In this document: positions 1-7,590 of the stretch, in pieces
Position numbering within the stretch: the first letter of the stretch is position 1
How the letters are laid out: the number at the start of each line of letters is the position of its first letter
Notes under the pieces: generated by a model
Databases searched by the model: none
Seen by the model: the letters and a program-made list of their open reading frames with translations, nothing else
Told to the model about the DNA's origin: nothing
Program-made: the position numbers and the translations under genes
Origin: a bacterium Ga0077546
GTDB lineage: Bacteria; Cyanobacteriota; Vampirovibrionia; Obscuribacterales; Obscuribacteraceae
Direction: 5' to 3'
Length of the DNA: 35,570 bases
Assembly: GCA_001464165.1 (NCBI GenBank)
Contig: LNEX01000326.1
Span: forward strand, 1 to 35,570

Positions 1-116
1 ATGGCAGCCTCGTCTACATTCTAGAGAATAGCCAAAATGGTAAAAGCCTGAAAGCAAATGAATTATCAGTAGGAAGTTTCATCACTCTGGCTTGTGCACG
101 ACTTAGCTTTTTAGCC

Positions 117-126
117 GACCGGTCTA
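117..126. repeat. Post-terminator motif GACCGGTCTA, copy 1
   Basis: This ten-base motif lies about 14 bases beyond the T-tract of the dehydrogenase terminator. Near-identical copies (GACTGGTCTA) lie at a similar distance beyond two other terminators, at 5684-5693 and 9045-9054. Its core GACCGGTC is a perfect palindrome. Function is unknown. Confidence 0.4.
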
Positions 127-139
127 CTTGAACTCCCGT

Positions 140-193
140 AAAAAAAACAAAAAAGTGAAAGAAAGCAGCGCGGCGAACCACACTGCTTTCTTT
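140..193 (-). terminator. Rho-independent terminator of the dehydrogenase gene
   Basis: Read on the minus strand, an 11-base-pair perfect stem (arms at 183-193 and 158-168) with a 14-base loop is followed by a T-rich run interrupted by single other bases down to 140. It begins 45 bases after the stop codon of the glutamate dehydrogenase-type gene. Confidence 0.85.
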
Positions 194-237
194 ATTCAAG
201 GGAAACTAAACAAGAAGCTAAACCGACTAAGACATGC

Positions 238-1653
238 CTAAGAAATACCACGAGCAGAGGTAGCTTCAGCAATGCGCTTGTGCGCAATAACGTAGGCGCT
301 CAGGCGTTGTGAAATCTTGGCTTGAGAACTAAGCACAGATACTGCCTTATAGGCAGCTGTAATCATCTTCTCTAAACTATCACGCACTTCATCCAAGCCC
401 CAATACTGCTCTGTCCGGTTCTGCACCCATTCAAAATAGCTGACAATAACCCCACCAGAATTGGCGAGGATATCAGGAACAACGGTGATTCCACGACTTT
501 GCAGAATGACATCAGCTTCTGGCAAGGTGCAGTCATTGGCACCCTCTACAATGAGCTTAGCTTGCACTTGAGCGGCCACAGCAACCGTAATGGCATGTCC
601 TAAAGCCGCTGGTATAAGAACATCGCATGGGGCACTGAGAAGCTGCTCATTAGTCATAGTGGTGCTTCCATCAAACCCATTGAGAGAACGAGTCGATTTA
701 TAAAAAGCCTGAGCCTTCTCAACATCGATTCCCTTTTCTGAGTCAATGTAAATAGCTCCAGAAGAAGTGCTTAGACCGACGATCACAGCCCCACATTCTT
801 CTACCAACAGCTTAGCGGCATGATAACCAACGTTACCAAACCCCTGCACAATCACTTTGGCTCCTTTTAGCTCAAGGCCAATCTCGAGCGCTGCAGCACG
901 GGTGGTGTACATAACACCTCGGCCCGTAGCTTCATTACGTCCCAGCGAACCAAACAACTCAACGGGTTTGCCGGTGACAACAGCTGGTTGCTCACCGTGC
1001 CGTTTTGAATACTCGTCAAAGATCCAACCCATAATTTGGGGAGTAGTGTTAACATCCGGTGCGGGGATGTCTTTGTCTGGACCAATCTCTGCCGCAATCA
1101 AGTTAAGAAAATTACGGGTAAGCTGCTCGAGTTCACGGGCAGAGAGAAGTTTAGGATCAACAGCGATACCACCTTTACCACCACCAAAGGGGATGTTGAC
1201 CAGAGCGGTCTTTTGAGCCATTAAGCGAGAGAGAGTAATAGCTTCGCTCAAGTCAACTTCCGGATGGAAGCGCAATCCACCTTTGAACGGGCCACGCCGA
1301 TTGTTGTATTGAACCCGGTAGCCAGTATATGAGACGATCGAGCCATCATCGCGCTGCAATGGCACTTCAACGATGATTTGCCGCTGGGGCTTGAGAGAGA
1401 GTGCTAGGATGTCTGGTGAAATGTGGGGATAAAGTTTTGCAATCAGACCGAATGCCTGAGCCTCATAGCTGAGGGCTGCAGCGGCTGTATGTTCAGAAGT
1501 ATCTAATTGGACTGTTTCTGTTGCAGGTAAGTCGCAAGAGAGATCAGTCTGAATGGTCAAACATTCTTGCAGTTGACCATCAACACTCTTCTTACAAAGA
1601 GACTCTATTAATTGAGAGGAAGAGGAAGAAGAGACTGGAGATAAAGTGTTCAT
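238..1653 (-). CDS. gdhA: Glu/Leu/Phe/Val dehydrogenase (glutamate dehydrogenase type)
   Basis: Predicted to catalyse reversible NAD(P)-dependent oxidative deamination of glutamate in the cytoplasm, linking 2-oxoglutarate and ammonium. Visible family motifs are KGGLRFHP (Lys124), the lysine of MAQKTAL (Lys148), catalytic Lys160 in PFGGGKGGI, Asp200 in PAPDVNT, and the nucleotide-binding GFGNVG at about 271-276. At 471 residues it is roughly 50 longer than the usual hexameric enzyme. The excess is N-terminal and includes six serines at 8-13. The start is supported by AAGGAG six bases upstream of the ATG. The Shine-Dalgarno partly overlaps a small hairpin (see leader). A terminator follows. Leucine or valine dehydrogenase specificity cannot be excluded, so the symbol is tentative; the family assignment is firm. 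Confidence 0.93.
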   Translation of the reverse strand: MNTLSPVSSSSSSQLIESLCKKSVDGQLQECLTIQTDLSCDLPATETVQLDTSEHTAAAALSYEAQAFGLIAKLYPHISPDILALSLKPQRQIIVEVPLQRDDGSIVSYTGYRVQYNNRRGPFKGGLRFHPEVDLSEAITLSRLMAQKTALVNIPFGGGKGGIAVDPKLLSARELEQLTRNFLNLIAAEIGPDKDIPAPDVNTTPQIMGWIFDEYSKRHGEQPAVVTGKPVELFGSLGRNEATGRGVMYTTRAAALEIGLELKGAKVIVQGFGNVGYHAAKLLVEECGAVIVGLSTSSGAIYIDSEKGIDVEKAQAFYKSTRSLNGFDGSTTMTNEQLLSAPCDVLIPAALGHAITVAVAAQVQAKLIVEGANDCTLPEADVILQSRGITVVPDILANSGGVIVSYFEWVQNRTEQYWGLDEVRDSLEKMITAAYKAVSVLSSQAKISQRLSAYVIAHKRIAEATSARGIS

Positions 1654-1761
1654 ACGAAACTCCTTCGAATTTTTCGAAGTGATTTTGGACTCTCTTAAAA
1701 TAGGTGGAGTCCAAGTATTACCTGTGGCAGGTTGCCTGATTTATAGAATTGAGAGCAGATA
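1654..1761 (-). promoter_or_regulatory. gdhA: Leader of the dehydrogenase gene with two hairpins
   Basis: On the minus strand this stretch holds a hairpin with TTGGACTC/GAGTCCAA arms and a 14-base loop. A second hairpin, CTTCGAA-AAA-TTCGAAG, has a 3' arm that runs into the AAGGAG ribosome-binding site, so it could limit ribosome access. A TATAAAT sequence near 1740 may be a -10 element. No known riboswitch is recognised. Confidence 0.35.
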
Positions 1762-2133
1762 TCAGCGCTTCTGACGGCAAGCTTGGCTCGCCTCGTCAGT
1801 TCTCATAACCGCCTCAACAAAACAAACGATTGCCCGGCGATATGAGCAAAATTCTGGCATGTCAGGAAGACTTGCTAAGTTTAAGTCATCATCAAATTTC
1901 GTCTCAGGCGAAGAAGCAGATGAAGTCGAAGAACTCGCGGCAGAAAAATTAGTGGAAGTAAATCCAACGTTTCTAGAAACACGCATAGAAGGATTGTTTT
2001 GGCAAGCTACACGCCAGTCCACCGCTAGCCTAAGTAACTTTGCCGCTGCAGCCAACTCTACAGTAAGTGCGGCAGAAACGTTAGGAGGCTTGCGCAAGCG
2101 CGGCTTTTCTACCAATTTTCTATCATCGGCCAT
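1762..2133 (-). CDS. Small unknown protein downstream of the ROK kinase
   Basis: I do not recognise this 123-residue protein. It is Ala/Ser-rich with a serine-rich centre (about residues 65-80) and a basic, Cys-containing C-terminus. I place the start at the ATG beginning MADDRK because AGAGGG lies nine bases upstream. A TTG two codons earlier would leave only three bases. The gene begins about 30 bases after the ROK reading frame ends, on the same strand, so cotranscription is plausible. An overlapping plus-strand frame (1859-2299) is open but has no such support. No membrane segment or catalytic motif is visible. Confidence 0.5.
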   Translation of the reverse strand: MADDRKLVEKPRLRKPPNVSAALTVELAAAAKLLRLAVDWRVACQNNPSMRVSRNVGFTSTNFSAASSSTSSASSPETKFDDDLNLASLPDMPEFCSYRRAIVCFVEAVMRTDEASQACRQKR

Positions 2134-2163
2134 GTTCAAATACCCTCTTGGAGAAAATGCAGT

Positions 2164-3103
2164 CTATAGAGAAGAAGCCAGCATGGCAGCTCCAAGCACG
2201 CCAGCACTGTCACCAAGAGACGCTCTGACAAATTGCAGCGAGCTTGCTGGAAGCTCAAGCGAGTGTTGGCGAGCATTTATTTCGATCTTCTCAAAGTAGC
2301 CATCAATTCGTTCAGAGAAAATTGACGACATTAGCCAGACTGACCCCAAGCATCTCGGCTGTATCTGAAATCGCGGAGCTAGCAGCCTGACGTTCAGAAG
2401 ACCATCGACTAGCAAGTAGTTCAATAATCTGTGTGTAGTTCAATGTTGCTGGTCGTAAGCCTGGCGAGTCAAGACGCTCTAGAATCAGGCGCGCTATTCC
2501 ATGCCGCGAACAGTAAGACTCAAGAGTGACATAGCGCGGCGCAGTAGAAATGCCACCATTCAAAGCGGTTAATGAGCGAACAAGGGTCTGTCCTAGCTCG
2601 CCGGCGGTGCCGCAGACGCCACGACGAATTTTTCCGTCCTCAACCAGACGCGCTCCTATGCCGGTGCCGACAAAGACGATGACGAAATCATCGCAGTTGC
2701 GACCGGCACCAAACTTGAGTTCTCCCAGGGCAGCGGCCTCAACATCGTTAGATACATGACAAGGCACCCCAGCGTATTCGACGACACGCTGGGCCAGTGG
2801 AAACATTTTGACGTTAAGGTTATTAGAAACGATGATTACACCAGCATCAGTATCAATCAATCCAGCACAGCCAATACCAATAGATGAAAGATAGCTACCG
2901 TGAGGAATTTTTTCGTTGATTCGGTCAATCATTTCAAGCAGAACAGTGAAGAAATTATTGCCTTGATGAATTCGAGTAAGCCGGTCAGAGACAAGCTCTC
3001 CTGTATCAGGATTAACAAGCGCTGCACTGCACTTAGTGCCGCCTAGGTCAATGCCCAAGACAACAGATCTGTCTTTTTTGCCAATTAGAAAGTTAAATTT
3101 CAT
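2164..3103 (-). pseudogene. ROK-family sugar kinase, frameshifted near the C-terminus
   Basis: The N-terminal 263 codons encode a ROK kinase (glucokinase/fructokinase type) that would phosphorylate a hexose with ATP. Visible are the phosphate-binding LGIDLGGTK near residue 17, the catalytic-Asp motif SNDVEAAALGE, and a GVCGTAGELGQ stretch where the family's zinc-site region lies. The frame stops right after NVVNFL at about 2312. The missing C-terminus continues in another frame (stop at 2164) as SERIDGYFEKIEI and then VRASLGDSAGVLGAAMLA, a typical ROK ending. The conserved NPE-x-IVIGGG segment expected between them is absent. A small deletion not divisible by three near 2315-2325 explains both facts. 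It is therefore a recent pseudogene or a sequencing error; the truncated form would lack part of the fold. Confidence 0.8.
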
Positions 3104-3138
3104 AAGATTCTTTCAGTTATTTACTAAAGTGGCCTTGC

Positions 3139-3160
3139 CGCCATAGAAGGTTCTATGGCG
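3139..3160. terminator. Intergenic hairpin, possible terminator
   Basis: A perfect ten-base-pair stem (CGCCATAGAA/TTCTATGGCG) with a two-base spacer lies between the isochorismatase-fold gene and the ROK gene. No strong T-tract follows on either strand, so it may be a weak terminator or an RNA-processing/stability hairpin. Confidence 0.5.
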
Positions 3161-3184
3161 AAGCAAATCTAGAGAAGCAATCGA

Positions 3185-3649
3185 CTAAGCTACAAGAGAG
3201 ACACCTAGAAGCCTCTCGAAGGCCCCCCAATCATCAGCCATGTAGTTGTCGCAAGCCGACTTGACTACAGCAATCTCTGAGCCCTTTATTTTGCTGGCAA
3301 GGCCAGCGACTGTATCGTAAACGCAGGCATAAGAATACAGTCCACCAACTTCAATCTTGATGCTGGCATAAGCCGCATCTGCATCTAAGTTCATAGCCTG
3401 TAGAAGGTCGCTTGAGCCATCGGTGAGTTCACTAAGCAAGTAAGTGGCTTTAACATAATCAGCAAGAATCGCCTTTAGCCAGCCGCAAGTAGCCTCATAA
3501 CCCTCAAGTTCAAGAATCAAGATTGGTTGAGCTAAGAGCATATACTCTCTGACTAGCTCTGTGACTCTATCAATCAGAGCCAAAGGTGCCCGTTCAACCA
3601 TTCCTGGTTGAAGGTGAATTAAAACGAGAAAGTTTTTCTCCACGCTCAA
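3185..3649 (-). CDS. Isochorismatase-fold (cysteine hydrolase-like) protein, probably inactive
   Basis: The 154-residue protein aligns by eye with the better-preserved isochorismatase-fold protein encoded at 10089-10790. The nucleophile region is retained (Cys109 in GLYSYACVYDTV). The first acidic residue is replaced (LIHLQPG, His12, where the family has IDMQ), and the catalytic lysine position reads SELTDG (Glu74) instead of VEKTT. Two of three catalytic residues are therefore lost, which suggests a binding or regulatory role, or decay. The start is TTG with GGAG four bases upstream. It overlaps the stop codon of the preceding membrane-protein gene by four bases, indicating translational coupling. 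The fold call rests on motif alignment only. Confidence 0.6.
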   Translation of the reverse strand: MSVEKNFLVLIHLQPGMVERAPLALIDRVTELVREYMLLAQPILILELEGYEATCGWLKAILADYVKATYLLSELTDGSSDLLQAMNLDADAAYASIKIEVGGLYSYACVYDTVAGLASKIKGSEIAVVKSACDNYMADDWGAFERLLGVSLVA

Positions 3650-3951
3650 GATTCTCCATTACGGGATGAAATCGCTTTACTAACAGCATCGGCTAGAAAC
3701 AGCACTAGAGATGCGATACCACTTAAAGGCAGGCCAACTAAAACGGCAATGGCAAATCCCAGACAAATTCCAATTGAAGTGCCTAGGCCAAAAAAAACGA
3801 AAACATAAACAAGAAAGCCAACGAAAAAAGACCAGGCCTCAGAAACCTGAACATAGGGCATGAAATATTGGAAGGTAAATATCCAGGCCAGCGCAGCGCC
3901 AGCAAAGAAACCAGGAAGCGCACCGAGCAAACCAATTTGCATCAATTTCAT
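3646..3951 (-). CDS. Small multi-pass membrane protein
   Basis: The protein has 101 residues with about three hydrophobic segments (roughly 5-32, 40-72 and 73-92) and a basic C-terminal tail, so it should sit in the cytoplasmic membrane. It has no recognisable domain. The Gly-rich first helix and a later FLVYVF...GxxIGxxLG pattern resemble the 81-residue protein at 6838-7083, so the two may be distant paralogs. It is translationally coupled to the next gene by a four-base overlap. The start codon is ATG without a strong Shine-Dalgarno. Confidence 0.6.
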   Translation of the reverse strand: MKLMQIGLLGALPGFFAGAALAWIFTFQYFMPYVQVSEAWSFFVGFLVYVFVFFGLGTSIGICLGFAIAVLVGLPLSGIASLVLFLADAVSKAISSRNGES

Positions 3952-4631
3952 ACAAGTACACCAGTGAATGTTTATCGATTAATTTGACAACATGCCTTAA
4001 TTCGACAGGTAAAACTGTCGAGAGAGAGATGGAATAGAGTTGTTTTAAGGCTGTTCTTTAAAAGTTTGGTCCGAAGTCAAATTGAGTTGAGATAGATTAT
4101 AGTCAAGCAGAATTCAGGCAGCGGAAACAAGATCAGCAAATGCAATATATATCCTCTGAATCGCAGGAACGAGTGGATTTTCAAAGAGCCTGGTGGAACA
4201 ACTAGAAAATGAAGATACTGTCAATTAATGATGTCACGCCTAGCGCTAGCTGTTGACTTGCAGACGAAGCAGGAGAATACTGAACGCGCACCGCACCAGC
4301 CAAAATTGCCCTAAGAATTACCCTGCGCTAGCTGCTACCAGGCTCTAGAACAGCACCGCTTTTATACAGCAAGTACCAAACCAGCACTGAGATAGAGACC
4401 ACAAGCTAGCGCTCAAGCCGGTTGTTGAGAGAAATAATAATAACTAGCCTAGTGCCTCAATTTATGATTGCCTAAAAGTATCAATTTACCAATTCAATAG
4501 ACTGTCAACAATCAAGCCTATATAAAATAACTCAATCAGCAGAAAGACAAGAAAGCACCATCAGGTGTTTCGCATCGACTTTTAGATTAAGCATGAGCAT
4601 TCTTAAAAACTAAACCCATTTTGGCACTCAC
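3952..4631. other. Gene-free stretch with GCTAGCGC-type sites
   Basis: No convincing gene is seen in 680 bases. Three copies of a GCTAGCGC/GCGCTAGC motif lie within 172 bases (4241-4250, 4325-4332, 4405-4412). Near the right end, TGTCAA at 4503 is followed by CCTATATAAAAT, a possible promoter for the gene at 4632 that loosely resembles the shared promoter class described below. The region otherwise looks A/T-rich and unstructured. Confidence 0.4.
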
Positions 4632-5570
4632 ATGAATATAGTTCCCGATGAATTGACGTATGGATTTCTCGGCAATATTGCTGATCACACACGAGATCAG
4701 GTCTTCGGCGAGTTTTACCCAGAGCCGCCTAAGCAAAGACTAAACTCAGAAAGCTTACCCGCGAGCAATCACCAGCGCGACGACTACGATCAGAAAAAAC
4801 TAGCCTTACTTAAAACTCTAAAAGATATAAAAGCTGTCTATTCTGCGGCCAAGCTGACCTACGAGCCATTTTGCCTTGGCATCATTGACGGCGTTTCTTA
4901 TCTACTCAACGCTTTGTCAAAATTGTCTCTAGACGAAGGCCTTAAGCTGGCACAAAATACCCTTGAAGAGCGCCTATCTGCCGTAAATTACATCAAAGTA
5001 GCCTTTCTCAGTCACAATATCCTCGCACCAGGCACTCGTTTACACAATCAAGATAAACAGGAAATTAGCAGCGAGGAAGCCTATGTTTATGGCTGCCGAG
5101 AAGGTCTTAGTTTCGTCTTAGAACTAGCGAAAGTTGTTAATCAAATTGAAGGGGAGCATCAACTACAACGATCGTTAGGCAAACGTCTTAGCCAACTAAA
5201 CAAAAGCTTAGTTCAGCCAAGTTTTGACCAAATCGATCTGGTCTGGCAAGGCTGGCTGCGCAGTGATCGATTTATTCGCTACTGCTCACAGCAGATAGAT
5301 TCAGAGTCACTAGACCCGACCAGGTATGAAGAGTTGTTAGTGGCAGAAGAACAAGCTATTTTCTTCATCGAAGAATTGAGAGCAAATCTTGTAATGTTCT
5401 ACACCTTCAAGTTGGGCTTCGGCTTCACCCAGCTAACTCCCAAGCAGTCAAACAAAGTTCTAGACACAACTGTTGCCGCTTCTTCTGTGCCAAAGGCAGA
5501 CATAATAGAGTTGCTTAACCTACACGCCAAAGCAGGCAGCCGGCCCGCAGCCATTACTTGGTTGCGCTAG
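4632..5570 (+). CDS. Unknown helical protein
   Basis: I do not recognise this 312-residue protein. It is predicted largely alpha-helical, charged and soluble, with no signal peptide or membrane segment. The central part (about 55-270) alternates Leu-rich helices with Lys/Glu/Gln-rich faces. The N-terminus (1-50) is Pro/Asn-rich and probably disordered. Its overall style (long helical, no motif) resembles the unknown protein encoded at 15358-16524, without clear sequence identity. No Shine-Dalgarno precedes the ATG. A good terminator follows at 5638. It appears to be a single-gene transcript. Confidence 0.65.
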   Translation: MNIVPDELTYGFLGNIADHTRDQVFGEFYPEPPKQRLNSESLPASNHQRDDYDQKKLALLKTLKDIKAVYSAAKLTYEPFCLGIIDGVSYLLNALSKLSLDEGLKLAQNTLEERLSAVNYIKVAFLSHNILAPGTRLHNQDKQEISSEEAYVYGCREGLSFVLELAKVVNQIEGEHQLQRSLGKRLSQLNKSLVQPSFDQIDLVWQGWLRSDRFIRYCSQQIDSESLDPTRYEELLVAEEQAIFFIEELRANLVMFYTFKLGFGFTQLTPKQSNKVLDTTVAASSVPKADIIELLNLHAKAGSRPAAITWLR

Positions 5571-5637
5571 AGACAACACTATAGAGACCAAATAGCTAGG
5601 GTGACAAAACACCTAAAATGCAATTTTGTAAAATCAA

Positions 5638-5669
5638 GAGCAGGCGCAAACCTGCTCCTTTTACTTTTT
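5638..5669 (+). terminator. Rho-independent terminator after the helical protein gene
   Basis: A perfect seven-base-pair stem GAGCAGG/CCTGCTC with a six-base loop is followed by CTTTTACTTTTT on the plus strand, 67 bases after the stop codon. Confidence 0.85.
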
Positions 5670-5683
5670 CAAACATTGTAATC

Positions 5684-5693
5684 GACTGGTCTA
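5684..5693. repeat. Post-terminator motif GACTGGTCTA, copy 2
   Basis: This motif lies 14 bases beyond the T-tract of the preceding terminator. Copies at 117-126 and 9045-9054 hold an equivalent position after other terminators. Confidence 0.4.
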
Positions 5694-5762
5694 CTGCGAA
5701 TTGCAAAAGAAGTAAGCTTGCGAAATATAGTTTCTCCAATTTATTTGAACAGGCAAACCTAT

Positions 5763-5800
5763 ATAGCTGAATAGCTGAATAGCTGAATAGCTGAATAGCC
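5763..5800. repeat. 8-bp tandem repeat (ATAGCTGA, 4.75 copies)
   Basis: Four exact head-to-tail copies of ATAGCTGA are followed by a partial unit ATAGCC. The array lies between the terminator at 5638 and the promoter at 5848. Since it is outside genes, length changes would alter only the distance between elements. Confidence 0.9.
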
Positions 5801-5847
5801 AAAAGAAAGAAGTTCTGGCAGCGAATTCAACAGACTTCGCCTATAGA

Positions 5848-5878
5848 TATGTAATTGTCACGCTATTGACCCTATAGT
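5848..5878 (+). promoter_or_regulatory. Shared promoter element, copy A (methyltransferase)
   Basis: The sequence is TATG-TAAT-TGTCAC, then 11 bases, then TATAGT. Its spacing is identical to four other copies in the window. The proposed -10 hexamer (5873-5878) ends 35 bases before the TTG start at 5914. Confidence 0.65.
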
Positions 5879-5913
5879 CTTTTCAGCGGATCAAAATTTG
5901 TAAGGAACTCCCA

Positions 5914-6831
5914 TTGAGCAGCGAAATTTCACATAGCCACGCCAAAGTGATTGGATTAAAAGGCAACAGTTCTAAGCAAGCACTTTCAATGGTGGTTCCA
6001 AAAAGCGAAGTATCTCACTCTAAGTTTTTTCAACTGGAGCCGTTTCCGTCGAAAAGACCAAGCAATAATGAAATCGAAAGTCTTATTCGAGAGTATTATG
6101 ATGCTGCAGCATCAACCTATGATCAGTATACGCAACTGACCCCAGAGTTATGTCACTACAACCGTACTCTAGATTTGTTGGCAGATCAGCTTATTAGCGA
6201 AATTCTGGGTGTTGGCATAAAACAGACAAGACCTAGTCGTATATTGTCGATCACCCCTGGCACTGGCCGTCGCGAAGAGATGCTAGTTCGCAAGCACAAA
6301 GAATGCATTTTAGAAATAGCAAACAGCAATGCTTCCACGCAAATGCTTCAGTTTGCCGCTGCCAGGGGTTTAACCGCAGTGGAATATTGGCAGGATATTG
6401 CGAACCAGAGTCTTTCAGAACAATACAACTTAATTTTGGCGCTGGGCTGCAGTGAGCACTGGTCAAGCAATAATGCGGCAAATAGATTTCTACGCAATGC
6501 CTTCAGGGTCATCGCTCCTGGTGGAATAGTGCTCATCGATTTCTTCAACATAGATGACCGAAACGGCTGGGGACCTAAAATAGGGAGCCTTTACTCTCAA
6601 TACAATTTAGAGAAGCAGGGCTTTGAACTTGGAGAGTATTTTTATAGACGCACAGATTTGACTCAAGTGAGCTATTCAAGATATTTTTCCTTTTCCCAAA
6701 TACTTACTCTTGTGATGGGCAATGGTTTAGAAACACTTTGGATTAAGCGCGTAAATCAGAAAAATGGCGAAATACTCAACTGTTCTGCAGAGGGAAATTT
6801 CATTATGTGTTTGCGCAGAACAGCTAAGTAA
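5914..6831 (+). CDS. Class I SAM-dependent methyltransferase
   Basis: The 305-residue protein has a Rossmann-type methyltransferase domain from about residue 65 to 300. Visible are the lead-in helix YYDAAASTYDQYT, a motif-I strand and loop ILSITPGTGR (the family usually has an acidic residue and GCGTG, so the SAM loop is divergent), LILALGCSEHW for the motif-IV strand, and NAFRVIAPGGIVLIDFF for the following helix and strand. The first 60 residues are low-complexity and probably disordered. The substrate is unknown. TTG is preferred as start because AGGA sits seven bases upstream. It carries a copy of the shared promoter, and its stop is six bases from the convergent stop at 6838. Confidence 0.8.
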   Translation: MSSEISHSHAKVIGLKGNSSKQALSMVVPKSEVSHSKFFQLEPFPSKRPSNNEIESLIREYYDAAASTYDQYTQLTPELCHYNRTLDLLADQLISEILGVGIKQTRPSRILSITPGTGRREEMLVRKHKECILEIANSNASTQMLQFAAARGLTAVEYWQDIANQSLSEQYNLILALGCSEHWSSNNAANRFLRNAFRVIAPGGIVLIDFFNIDDRNGWGPKIGSLYSQYNLEKQGFELGEYFYRRTDLTQVSYSRYFSFSQILTLVMGNGLETLWIKRVNQKNGEILNCSAEGNFIMCLRRTAK

Positions 6832-6837
6832 AACGAT

Positions 6838-7083
6838 TTAGTTGAAGATTTTAGGCTTTACCGCCCCAACGACGATACCTAAGACCATTGCAATTCCAGT
6901 GAACGTGCATAAGTAGACCAGAAAATTACTGAAAACTTCATTCATTAACTCTAGATTGGTAACTAGCTGAGGATTCAGCTTAAGATAAACTGGAAGAAAA
7001 CAAAAGGCGATTGTACTCAATACGACACCAACAGTAAGCCCTGCCAGTGATCCAAAGAAGGCACCATCAATTCTGTTTCTCAT
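6838..7083 (-). CDS. Small two- to three-pass membrane protein
   Basis: The protein has 81 residues with hydrophobic segments at about 8-30 and 51-76 and a short basic N-terminus. It should lie in the cytoplasmic membrane. The start ATG has GGAG seven bases upstream. Glycine spacing in the first helix and the FLVYL...GIxxxLG pattern suggest a relationship with the protein at 3646-3951. It is convergent with the methyltransferase gene with almost no space between. Function is unknown. Confidence 0.65.
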   Translation of the reverse strand: MRNRIDGAFFGSLAGLTVGVVLSTIAFCFLPVYLKLNPQLVTNLELMNEVFSNFLVYLCTFTGIAMVLGIVVGAVKPKIFN

Positions 7084-7194
7084 TGAAATTCTCCATCTAT
7101 TTTATTGATACGAAGGCTACTTTTGGTTGGCACACAGAAATAGCCTTCGAAAAAAGTTTGCAAAGAGCGTTACTGATACTAATGCTGATCTTGA

Positions 7195-7225
7195 TATGGA
7201 ACTGTCACAAAGACACTATTAAACT
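7195..7225 (+). promoter_or_regulatory. Shared promoter element, copy B (69-residue protein)
   Basis: The sequence is TATG-GAAC-TGTCAC, then 11 bases, then TAAACT. The proposed -10 hexamer (7220-7225) ends 70 bases before the ATG at 7296. Confidence 0.65.
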
Positions 7226-7295
7226 GCTCTCAGAGGTTAAGGAACAACAACAAGAGCGGCTGACATGGCATTTTTCTACACAAGGGGCTATCACT

Positions 7296-7505
7296 ATGAA
7301 CGATGGATCAACAATTTATGGTCAAGCAGCCCCAGACGTCAGTGAACGCTATTCTTCCAATCGGCTAGGCCAAATTTGCGTTTCTTACTCATCAAGAGAA
7401 GCAAACGCGGCAGTTGACCCAAACAAAGTGTCAGAGTTAACAGCTAATTTTGTAGCCAATATCCAGGCAAAATATCTTCAGCTAAAAAAGCGAGATATAG
7501 CCTAG
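7296..7505 (+). CDS. Unknown 69-residue protein
   Basis: The open frame begins further upstream, but I choose the internal ATG (MNDGSTIYG...) because AAGGGG lies eight to nine bases upstream and the shared promoter element at 7195-7225 would start transcription inside the longer frame. The protein is hydrophilic, with an Asn/Ser-rich N-terminal half and a C-terminal amphipathic helix ending in KKRDIA. It has no signal peptide. I recognise no family. A two-way terminator follows. Promoter, Shine-Dalgarno, frame and terminator together make a real small gene likely. Confidence 0.55.
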   Translation: MNDGSTIYGQAAPDVSERYSSNRLGQICVSYSSREANAAVDPNKVSELTANFVANIQAKYLQLKKRDIA

Positions 7506-7540
7506 TTTCTGATATCGAGAACAGCAATAGACATAATGAA

Positions 7541-7578
7541 AACAAGAAGACACCTGCGTTCAGGTGCCTTCTTTCTCA
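7541..7578. terminator. Bidirectional terminator
   Basis: A stem CACCTG/CAGGTG with a CGTT loop, extended by GAAG/CTTC past one mismatch, has a T-rich run on both strands. It separates the convergent 69-residue gene (plus) and the TerF-like gene (minus). Confidence 0.8.
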
Positions 7579-7590
7579 ATTTAGATTAGA

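Noticed and set aside
14..199. 61-codon minus-strand frame across the dehydrogenase terminator
   Set aside because: It is essentially the translation of the terminator stem and T-tract, with no ribosome-binding site.
1859..2299. 146-codon plus-strand frame opposite the small unknown gene and the ROK end
   Set aside because: The minus-strand frame has a proper Shine-Dalgarno and operon position; this one overlaps two minus-strand frames and has no start signal.
5596..5802. 68-codon minus-strand frame with a repetitive hydrophobic N-terminus
   Set aside because: It is the translation of the 8-bp tandem repeat and of the opposite strand of a terminator.
7047..7295. Upstream extension of the 69-residue protein
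   Set aside because: It overlaps the start of the opposite membrane-protein gene and lies largely upstream of the predicted transcription start; a better ribosome-binding site precedes the internal ATG.
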